Shown piece by piece: positions 1 to 6,047 of a stretch of 29,033 nucleotides of DNA. Position numbers and translations under genes: made by a program. The stretch's first letter is position 1, and each line of letters opens with the position of its first letter. The notes beneath the pieces were generated by a model that saw only the letters and a list, made by a program, of their open reading frames with translations, had not been told where the DNA came from and made no database searches. Source of the DNA: CAMTWJ01 sp964643605 (lineage in GTDB: Bacteria > Patescibacteriota > Saccharimonadia > Saccharimonadales > 2-12-FULL-41-12); the NCBI GenBank assembly GCA_964643605.1, contig CAZXTF010000006.1, positions 1-29,033 on the forward strand, given 5' to 3'.

Positions 1-1185
1 TCGCCCCTCGATATAACCAACCGTATCACCGCCACCCACAACCGTGTATGGTCGATGACCAAATTGCCCTAGCAGAGCTTCAACAATCAATTCCGTTCCG
101 TGAGAAAATGGCCCAGTAGCTGTTTGCAGTGGTTTTACCTCTGTAACCCCCATAGATCCGTTCCAGATTACGGTATTTGCCAGCTGCATGCTGCCAGCTA
201 TAAACGCCCCGGAGAACGGCCCAATATCCAAAATCTGTTCGTTTTTGCCAACTATCCCCGCCTCTCTAGCTGGCTGGCCAGGATAGCTCTCGATATCGGC
301 GATAATTTGCGTACCCCAGTCAACAATCCGAGTAGTGGTATTCGAGTCTATCCGCTTGGCAACCACTCCATCTTGTGGAACATAAAAGACAAAATTACCT
401 TCTTTAGCTTTGGCCCGAGCCTTTTTTAAGATCTTTTGGGCAAGTGGTAGATCTTCTGGCCTGGCCAAGCTTTTACCAATATCAATTCCTTCTGCCAGTA
501 AAAATGTGTTAGACATAGCTCCGCCAACGGCTACTACATCGGCAATGTCAATAAATCGGTTCAAAAGATCTATCTTGTCGCTAATTTTTGCCCCACCGAT
601 TAGCGCCATCAATGGGTGCTCTGGACTAGCCATAACTCCTTCAATAGTGCTCACCTCTTTTTCCAGGAGTAGTCCAGCTACACTGGGCACATATTTGGTA
701 ATGGCCGAGGTGCTGGCATGCGCTCGGTGCACGACCCCAAAGCCATCTTGCACAAACACGTCTATTTCTTCGCTCAAACGTTGAGCAAATCTTGGGTCGT
801 TTTCTTCCTCTTCAGGATAATAGCGTAGGTTTTCAAGCAGCAAAACCTGGCCTTTTTCTAGGGCTTTGATCTTGGCTTTTGTGTTATCGCTCACGCAATC
901 GTCGACAAACCCAACTTTTTTATCTAGTAGTTTGCCCAAGCGCTGGGCTACCGGCCTTAGCGACACGCCAGTATCATCTTTGCCTTTTGGTCGACCCAAG
1001 TGTGAGCAGATTACAATTTTGCAGTCTTTTTTTAGCAAGTATTGTAAGGTGGGTAAGGATTTTTTAATCCGATAATCATCAGTAATACGACCGTCTTCGA
1101 GCGGTACATTGTAATCTGCTCGTACAAGCACTGTCTTGCCTGCCAGCGATATATCTTTGATTGTCTTTTTATTAAAAGTTCCCAC
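1..1185 (-). CDS. pgk: Phosphoglycerate kinase, 3' end cut by window edge
   Basis: Converts 1,3-bisphosphoglycerate and ADP to 3-phosphoglycerate and ATP in cytosolic glycolysis. About 395 residues are visible and they carry the PGK motifs in order: VRADYNVPL near the N-terminus, CSHLGRPKG, LLLENLRYYPEEE, QDGFGVVHRAHAS, IGGAKISDKI, IWNGSMGVTE and the nucleotide-binding VGGGDTVGYIE at the window edge. Roughly 30 C-terminal residues should lie outside. There is no ATG; an in-frame TAA lies at 1191-1189, so the start must be TTG 1188 or GTG 1185. An AGGGA stretch at 1197-1193, overlapping the pyk stop, sits 7 bases before GTG 1185, which I prefer. The gap to pyk is about 10 bases, so the two are co-transcribed. 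Confidence 0.95.
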   Translation of the reverse strand, partial: MGTFNKKTIKDISLAGKTVLVRADYNVPLEDGRITDDYRIKKSLPTLQYLLKKDCKIVICSHLGRPKGKDDTGVSLRPVAQRLGKLLDKKVGFVDDCVSDNTKAKIKALEKGQVLLLENLRYYPEEEENDPRFAQRLSEEIDVFVQDGFGVVHRAHASTSAITKYVPSVAGLLLEKEVSTIEGVMASPEHPLMALIGGAKISDKIDLLNRFIDIADVVAVGGAMSNTFLLAEGIDIGKSLARPEDLPLAQKILKKARAKAKEGNFVFYVPQDGVVAKRIDSNTTTRIVDWGTQIIADIESYPGQPAREAGIVGKNEQILDIGPFSGAFIAGSMQLANTVIWNGSMGVTEVKPLQTATGPFSHGTELIVEALLGQFGHRPYTVVGGGDTVGYIEGR

Positions 1186-1195
1186 CAATTAATCC

Positions 1196-2626
1196 CTATA
1201 ATACTCTTACTTTTATCGTATCGGTTGTGCCAACTACTCCTGGATGCTGCCCAGATGCCGTCACCACAATATCACCCTTATTAAGCACTTTGTTGCGGTG
1301 AAGCCAGTTGGTCAACTTGGTGGCCTGCAGCTTATTGTCTGGTCGCACATAGCTTTTTACCCCGTATACAATAGCTAGCTGCTGGGCTACTCGGACATTC
1401 GAAGTTACCGCCACCAAAGGAGTTGTGGTACGGTGTGCTGCAATCAATAGTGCCGTAGCTCCCGATTTAGTCTCGGCCACGATCGCCTTAGCCTTTACTG
1501 CATCAGCCAGGCCGATAATCGCATCGGATATAGCAGTTTGTGCAGTATGCGGCTCCGAGTACTCGAATACTGCCTTAAGTGGCATATTTTCTTGGGCATA
1601 CAGCACAATTCGCTTCATCACCTTAACTGCCTCGATAGGGTATTTACCGCTGGCAGTTTCATCAGAGAGCATTACTGCATCGGCTCCTACAATGACCGCT
1701 GTTGCTACATCAGAAACTTCTGCACGAGTTGGCTCTGGCTCTTCGGTCATCGTAGCCAGCATCTGGGTTGCCACAATTGTGAATTTGGCATATTTATGGC
1801 CCAAACCAATAATTTTTCGCTGCACAATCGGCACCGATTCTGGAGAAGTTTCGACTGCTAAATCGCCCCGGGCAACCATGATCCCATCGGCCTCTTTTAC
1901 AATCTCTTCTATCTGTTCGTTGGCTGTTTTGGTCTCGATTTTGGCAATTATTTTGGCATTGCTACCCAGATTTTTTAACAGTTTCCGTAACAAAACAATA
2001 TCGCCCGCTGTTTGTACAAAACTAAGTGCCACATAATCTACGTCGTGTGTAGAACCAAACGCAATATCTTCTTTGTCTTTTGCGGTAATAATATCTCCCG
2101 CAAAATCGGTATCGGGCACATTTATACCCTTACGTTTTATCAAGATGCCACTATTGGCCGCCCGAACATGGACAATACCTTCTTTGACACTACTTATAAT
2201 GGTTTTTACCTTGCCATCGTAGATATACAGGTGTTCCCCACGTTTTACTTTCTTGGACAGATCATATTGCAAAGGGATAATCCCTGTTTTGGCATAGTCG
2301 GCTTTGTAGCCAAAAGCCAGCGCCTGGCCTTTGCGCACAGTAATTACTCCTTCAAAATCACCCAAACGAACTTTTGGCCCTTGCAAGTCTTGGATAATCG
2401 CCACTGGCTTGCTGTACTCTTTGGAAGCTTTTCGGATCCACTCAATCTGTTGTACACGCTCTTCTAGCGTGCCGTGAGCAAAGTTCAGACGAATACCATT
2501 TGCACCTGCTTTTATGAGCGCAAGTATCTGGTCGTAGGAGTTGGTTGATGGCCCCACCGTAGCAATTATTTTAGTGCGCTTAATCGCACCGAGCGGTACA
2601 TTTGGTACCTTATCTGTTGCATCCAT
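1196..2626 (-). CDS. pyk: Pyruvate kinase
   Basis: Transfers phosphate from phosphoenolpyruvate to ADP, the last step of glycolysis. At 476 residues it is of normal family length. Seen: the N-terminal TKIIATVGPS segment, the IRLNFAHG substrate segment near residue 45, AKIET with the catalytic Lys229, the metal-binding signature IMVARGDLAVE at 249-259, and TQMLATM / TRAEVSDVATA typical of the second half of the barrel. The C-terminal allosteric-type domain is present. A possible -10 box (TACACT, 2636-2641) lies 9 bases before the ATG with no Shine-Dalgarno, so the mRNA may be near leaderless. It is the first gene of the pyk-pgk pair and follows the tRNA-Glu terminator. Confidence 0.96.
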   Translation of the reverse strand: MDATDKVPNVPLGAIKRTKIIATVGPSTNSYDQILALIKAGANGIRLNFAHGTLEERVQQIEWIRKASKEYSKPVAIIQDLQGPKVRLGDFEGVITVRKGQALAFGYKADYAKTGIIPLQYDLSKKVKRGEHLYIYDGKVKTIISSVKEGIVHVRAANSGILIKRKGINVPDTDFAGDIITAKDKEDIAFGSTHDVDYVALSFVQTAGDIVLLRKLLKNLGSNAKIIAKIETKTANEQIEEIVKEADGIMVARGDLAVETSPESVPIVQRKIIGLGHKYAKFTIVATQMLATMTEEPEPTRAEVSDVATAVIVGADAVMLSDETASGKYPIEAVKVMKRIVLYAQENMPLKAVFEYSEPHTAQTAISDAIIGLADAVKAKAIVAETKSGATALLIAAHRTTTPLVAVTSNVRVAQQLAIVYGVKSYVRPDNKLQATKLTNWLHRNKVLNKGDIVVTASGQHPGVVGTTDTIKVRVL

Positions 2627-2672
2627 ATTACTACTAGTGTAACTGCTTATGGTTCATCTGGGCAAGAAAAAA

Positions 2673-2691
2673 CCCAACCACGAGGGTTGGG
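2673..2691 (-). terminator. Rho-independent terminator of tRNA-Glu
   Basis: A 7-base-pair stem (CCCAACC / GGTTGGG) with a 5-base loop is followed on the minus strand by TTTTTTCTT (2672-2664). It lies just after the 3' end of tRNA-Glu and before pyk. Confidence 0.85.
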
Positions 2692-2699
2692 CATTTTCT

Positions 2700-2774
2700 T
2701 GGTGACCTCACGGGGAATCGAACCCCGATTACCAGGATGAAAACCTGGCGTCCTAGCCGTTAGACGATGAGGCC
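2700..2774 (-). tRNA. tRNA-Glu (anticodon TTC)
   Basis: Full cloverleaf on the minus strand: acceptor GGCCTCA / TGAGGTC (one G-T pair), D arm with GGCTAGGAC, anticodon arm CCAGG-TTTTCAT-CCTGG with anticodon TTC at 2741-2739, and T arm CGGGG-TTCGATT-CCCCG. Discriminator A and a genomically encoded CCA end the gene at 2700. A terminator follows directly. Confidence 0.95.
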
Positions 2775-2826
2775 GTGATGTCTTAATTTTAAACTATAAA
2801 GGTTCGATTCGGAATCGACTCACCTC

Positions 2827-2957
2827 CGGCGACCCCGTCGCAACATCTTTGCAAAACCAGTTTGCAAGAGTCGACTCCCTTAAGAAAGTTCGCCGAACTT
2901 TCTCACCCTATTGCCGGGATGAAAACCCGGTGTCCTAGCCGCCTGCACGATGGGGCC
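2827..2957 (-). pseudogene. Degenerate tRNA-Glu-like element with expanded T arm
   Basis: The 5' half closely follows the intact tRNA-Glu next to it: acceptor strand GGCCCCA (2957-2951), a D region with GGCTAGGAC, and a perfect anticodon arm CCGGG-TTTTCAT-CCCGG with TTC at 2923-2921. The D stem carries a mismatch. Instead of a T arm there are roughly 60 extra bases made of palindromes: an 8-bp hairpin GAAAGTTC-GGC-GAACTTTC (2905-2887), GAGTCGACTC, and TTGCAAAAC-type inverted repeats. A strand GGGGTC (2836-2831) could pair with the 5' acceptor, followed by GCCG in place of ACCA. It is either a decayed tRNA with inserted palindromes or a tRNA-like RNA. The intact copy suggests it is not needed for translation. 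Confidence 0.6.
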
Positions 2958-3038
2958 TTCATTTAGAGTCTATGTCTAAGCAATCTGCTTATCTGTTACT
3001 ACAAGGGTAGATAATACCACGTTCGTAAGGATAAAAAA

Positions 3039-3074
3039 ATCCCCTAGGCATGCAAAAACAAGATCCCAGGGGAT
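3039..3074 (-). terminator. Terminator downstream of the LPXTG protein gene
   Basis: Inverted repeat ATCCCCT (3039-3045) / AGGGGAT (3068-3074) with a run of T on the minus strand (ATTTTTTTA, 3040-3032). It lies about 140 bases after the stop of the surface protein gene and would end that transcript. Confidence 0.75.
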
Positions 3075-3213
3075 TTCCCGTGAATTTGGCTTAACTAGTT
3101 TTTCTGTTTGTTAGTGCAGAGCGGTCAGTCGGTGCTCATAGGCTAAACTATAGTTACCATAGCACAACTGGGCGCTTTTTGCTAGTGGTTATCCACAAGC
3201 AGTGGGCAACCTC

Positions 3214-3921
3214 TTAGCTGTTAAAGCGTCGAGAAACAACTGAGTAAGCAACTGCACTTACAGCTGTAACTGCAGCAAAAATTGCAGCTACATTACCTGC
3301 ACCAGTCTCTGGAAGAAACTCTGGTGTAGGAGTTGTTGGAGTCTCTGGAGGAGTAACACACTCTGGATATGTGCCAGAGGTACCTTCAGGACAAGTTGGT
3401 GTCTCAGGACAGTTCAGTTGTGCAGAAAATTGCACAGAACGTCGCTGTTCTGTAGATACACCTACAGTACCGATGCTAACACCACTAGTGGTGATGGTAT
3501 CGGGTAGTGTACTGATTACTGAACCACTTGGGTCAAGCAACTGGGTAGAACCAGGAACGTACGCTATAGATAGAGATTCGTTCAAGGTTACACCAGCAGT
3601 GTCAGTTACACTAGTTGGCACAGCGTCAGGCGAGCTGACAGTCACAGTAGAACTGTGAGAAGTACCAGCGCTACTTGGCAAAGTAGCATGTACATTTACC
3701 TCTGTTAGTGGGTCAGGGCCCGGGTTGTGAATACGTACTCGGAACTGAACCACTTCACAGCGGCTTGCGCTCACTGGGTCAGTAAAGTCAGTATTTTGAG
3801 TTACGTTACGAACACGGTAGATATTACCGCCCTCGATTTGACCAGCAGCATAAACGCTGACTGGGATTGCTACAACCGCCAAAGCAGTTACAGCACTGAT
3901 AACTAATGATTTAATCTTCAT
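3214..3921 (-). CDS. Secreted surface protein with LPETG cell-wall anchor
   Basis: A protein of 235 residues with an N-terminal signal peptide (MKIKSL then a hydrophobic stretch ending near VYAAG, residues 1-27), a central beta-rich region (about 50-170) with HNPGPDPLTEVNVHATLP, which resembles DUF11-type repeats of surface proteins, and a Cys/Pro/Thr-rich linker (171-201). The C-terminus has LPETG at 203-207, a hydrophobic helix and a short RRFNS tail, the standard sortase sorting signal, so it is expected on the cell wall. The upstream ATG at 3927 directly abuts AAGGAG, so the ATG at 3921, six bases further, is the likely start. No sortase gene is in the window. It stands alone with its own terminator. 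Confidence 0.9.
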   Translation of the reverse strand: MKIKSLVISAVTALAVVAIPVSVYAAGQIEGGNIYRVRNVTQNTDFTDPVSASRCEVVQFRVRIHNPGPDPLTEVNVHATLPSSAGTSHSSTVTVSSPDAVPTSVTDTAGVTLNESLSIAYVPGSTQLLDPSGSVISTLPDTITTSGVSIGTVGVSTEQRRSVQFSAQLNCPETPTCPEGTSGTYPECVTPPETPTTPTPEFLPETGAGNVAAIFAAVTAVSAVAYSVVSRRFNS

Positions 3922-4025
3922 AGCCATCTCCTTTTTAATCGAATTAAAGTTAACAATTTATTTAATAGTTACAAACTAAGTAGTCATCGTGTCTTCAAGT
4001 GAAAATCGGTATATATGGTGTAATT

Positions 4026-4441
4026 GGCTGCTTCTAAATAATTTGGAGCTAAAAAGCTCGAACAAAAGATAAAGAAGCAGCCGGTGGGGCAAGATGTTCG
4101 ACAGGTTAGACGCTAAAAGCGGCAATCCTACGTGAACACCTGCCCACAACCGACTACAACTCTCCTCCCAACTGGAAGCCAATGCTAGAGCGTCATGCTC
4201 TGAGCCTGGCAACCAGCCGGAGGTTTCCGAAAAACACATCTCCCAGGATCAGTCTCAGCCGAGAATCGACTGATCCTCGTCCTCCCCCGATCGGGAAATG
4301 TGCCTGCTGAAAGTTTTTGCACAAGATCACTCTAGATCTAGACGTTAATGCAGATTTCTATCCGAGATTTGGTATGAATACCATGTTTCGGGAATCTACT
4401 TGTCCAAATTGACCTATATTGAGTCATCTTGTGCATTTTTT
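4026..4441 (+). ncRNA. Candidate structured non-coding RNA region
   Basis: No credible gene lies here, yet the block folds almost entirely into nested helices: GGCTGCTTCT / AGAAGCAGCC (4026-4035, 4073-4082) around GAGCT-AAAA-AGCTC; GTGGG+CAGGT / ACCTG+CCCAC (4084-4147); CTGG, GCCA, AGAGC closed symmetrically by GCTCT, TGGC, CCAG (4172-4216); CACATCTCCC / GGGAAATGTG (4235-4302) around GATCAGTC / GACTGATC; and GCACAAGATCACTC / GAGTCATCTTGTGC (4319-4434, 13 of 14 paired) around AGATT, CCGAGA, TGGTAT and partners. On the plus strand it ends in TTTTTT (4436-4441), and a TATATA box (4010-4015) sits just before it, hence the strand choice. I do not recognise RNase P, tmRNA, SRP or 6S motifs. Strand and boundaries are inferred. 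Confidence 0.5.
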
Positions 4442-4444
4442 GGT

Positions 4445-5542
4445 TTAGAACTCGTCCTCGTAGACCGGGAATTGGCCTACTGCATGAGCTTCACCGCCGA
4501 GCGACGTTGCCGTTGCGGTAACGTTCGCCATTCCGAGGCTGGAACCCCAGAATGTTACTCGGTAGCAAGCCACGTCGGCAGGACAAGTCGACCCGTCGTA
4601 ACGAGTCGTGTTTCCAATTGCCCCAGAGATGTGCCCTGCTCCCGTCGAAGTAAAGGTGATGGTCACCCTATCTCCGTCGGGGTCGTAGCCTTCGCAGTAG
4701 ATGTCGTATCTACTGCCTTGCGTGGAGTACAAATGCGCCGGAAATACGCAAGTGATCTGCGGTCCTCCGTTTGGCGTCGGTGGGGTCGCACAAATGACGA
4801 CTCCCCCAGGCGAGTTGACGTTCGAACAAATGTTCGTAACGTTACAATTGTTTCCAGTTGCTTCACCTCCCCCAACAACTGTGTTGCCACAGTTATTGTT
4901 GATCTGAATTGCCACACAGCCGGTCGAGCTCATCACCTGACCGTTCCCGCACTCCTGGTTGGAGGTGTTTGTCTGCACCACGCATTGGCTGATGGAATTA
5001 ACCATCTGCCCTGTGTTTGCGCAGTAAATCTGCGGCTTGGTCGGTGGCTTGGGCTTCGCCTTTTTGGGCGGAGCCTTCTTTTTCGGCGTGTTCACCCGAA
5101 TCTTGCCGCTACGGCGATTGCCACAGTCGGCCGCCCACCACTTCTTGACGGTGCCGTCCTTTCGGACGTCGTCTTTCAAGACCCAGACATAAGTCCCTGA
5201 GGACTGCCGAGCTCGGGAGGACAAACCAACGAAGCGGCCACCTTTGCAGGTGGTGTTTTTGGCACGTGACGTGCCTCGAATGACCCGCTTTTTGGTGAAT
5301 GCCTTCTTCAGGAGAGCCTTGGAGGCCGCTCCTCTCTTGGCGTCAACACCGGGCTTGATGCCTGCAGAGCGGTAAACGCTCTTCAGTACGCCTTTCTTCT
5401 GCCATCCTTTGTACATCTGGTTGAAGGTCGAGCCTCCACCACATGCACCGCCGGCTGCCATTGCACTGCTGCTGAAAGTTGTACCAGCCACCACGAGGGC
5501 GACGAGTACGATCAGCAGGGTTGTTGTTTTCCTCTTGATCAT
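4445..5542 (-). CDS. Secreted Cys- and Lys-rich protein with C-terminal Ig-like region
   Basis: A protein of 365 residues that I cannot assign to a function. It has a signal peptide (Lys-rich start, hydrophobic core, cleavage near SSSAMAA, residues 1-30). A basic region (31-150) with CGGGSTFNQMYKGWQKKG is followed by a Lys/Pro linker (PKKKAPPKKAKPKPP, about 153-168). A Cys/Asn-rich region follows with spaced Cys residues (residues 172-255, QIYCANTGQ, QECGNGQVM, NNNCGNTVVGGG), likely disulfide-bonded. A beta-rich end (about 265-365) contains YDPDGDRVTITFTSTGAG, like extracellular Ig/cadherin folds. The start is fixed by GGGAGGTGAT five bases before the ATG. Its codons are visibly richer in G/C third positions than the flanking genes, which hints at transfer. 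Confidence 0.88.
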   Translation of the reverse strand: MIKRKTTTLLIVLVALVVAGTTFSSSAMAAGGACGGGSTFNQMYKGWQKKGVLKSVYRSAGIKPGVDAKRGAASKALLKKAFTKKRVIRGTSRAKNTTCKGGRFVGLSSRARQSSGTYVWVLKDDVRKDGTVKKWWAADCGNRRSGKIRVNTPKKKAPPKKAKPKPPTKPQIYCANTGQMVNSISQCVVQTNTSNQECGNGQVMSSTGCVAIQINNNCGNTVVGGGEATGNNCNVTNICSNVNSPGGVVICATPPTPNGGPQITCVFPAHLYSTQGSRYDIYCEGYDPDGDRVTITFTSTGAGHISGAIGNTTRYDGSTCPADVACYRVTFWGSSLGMANVTATATSLGGEAHAVGQFPVYEDEF

Positions 5543-6031
5543 GAGCTATCACCTCCCGATGATGGCTGGTTTTTAGTGAAACCGGTTGATCACACCGATG
5601 CCACGCTTTTTGTGTGTTCTTTGACAGAACACCTCAGGCGACAAATATTTATCACCAAAGTGCTCTGCCAAAAGACAAGCGAGACATCGTTTAAGAAAAA
5701 CTACATTAGCATTTTTCGTATTGTATATAGTCGGTTTGGGTGCTATTTAAGGAGCACTGCCAAAAAGCAAGCTCTAATACTTAAAGACCCATGACTACCT
5801 AGTTTGTGTAACACTTGCTACTTGAAGCAGAAGTGTAAAAAACTAGTTGAAAGCCTAATTGTTAACCTGCGATCGTTCCCCTGTGAGCTCCACCCCACCG
5901 ACAAGAAGCGATTTCAACAGCCAGTTTATCACAAATATTTATTTTTGTCAATATTATGGCGGAATATACATAAGCTGTTTCACCTATGGTTATAGAGGTA
6001 GTGCTTAATGCTTTTATCTGATACTTCTAGG
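5543..6031. other. Gene-free 5' region between the divergent secreted-protein and ATPase genes
   Basis: No convincing gene. It holds the leader of the secreted-protein gene (minus strand) with hairpin GTGTTCT / AGAACAC near 5613-5631, a 48-base nested hairpin at 5799-5846, and two copies of the 12-mer ACAAATATTTAT (5641-5652 and 5931-5942). Promoters for both flanking genes must lie here. Short open frames inside lack ribosome sites and protein-like composition. Confidence 0.6.
5799..5846. repeat. Long nested inverted repeat
   Basis: Outer arms CTAGTTT / AAACTAG (5799-5805, 5840-5846), middle arms ACACTT / AAGTGT (5811-5816, 5831-5836) and inner GCT / AGC form one hairpin on either strand. 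There is no clean T run beside it, so it is not an obvious terminator. Confidence 0.7.
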
Positions 6032-6040
6032 TGATATAAT
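6032..6040 (+). promoter_or_regulatory. Extended -10 promoter of the ATPase gene
   Basis: TGATATAAT is a perfect extended -10 box. Transcription would begin about 7 bases later, at the ATG at 6048, giving a leaderless mRNA. The overlapping AGGTGAT could instead be read as a ribosome site for ATG 6039. Confidence 0.6.
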
Positions 6041-6047
6041 GCATGCA

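Noticed and set aside
4084..4147. tmRNA-like 5' start (GGGGCAAGATGTTCGACAGG)
   Set aside because: It resembles the tmRNA 5' end, but there is no matching 3' acceptor or T arm with CCA, and no short tag frame ending in an Ala-rich peptide downstream.
3976..4239. Open frame of 87 codons on the minus strand
   Set aside because: No ribosome site, protein-unlike composition, and it lies wholly within the densely base-paired region, which better explains the sequence.
4026..4441. RNase P RNA or SRP RNA
   Set aside because: The conserved core strings (GAGGAAAGTC, ACAGAA, or the SRP GGAAGG/AGCAGCC loop in proper context) are absent on both strands.
5576..5995. Short plus-strand open frames before the ATPase gene
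   Set aside because: They lack ribosome sites, have Lys/Leu/Cys composition expected of AT-rich non-coding DNA, and overlap hairpins.
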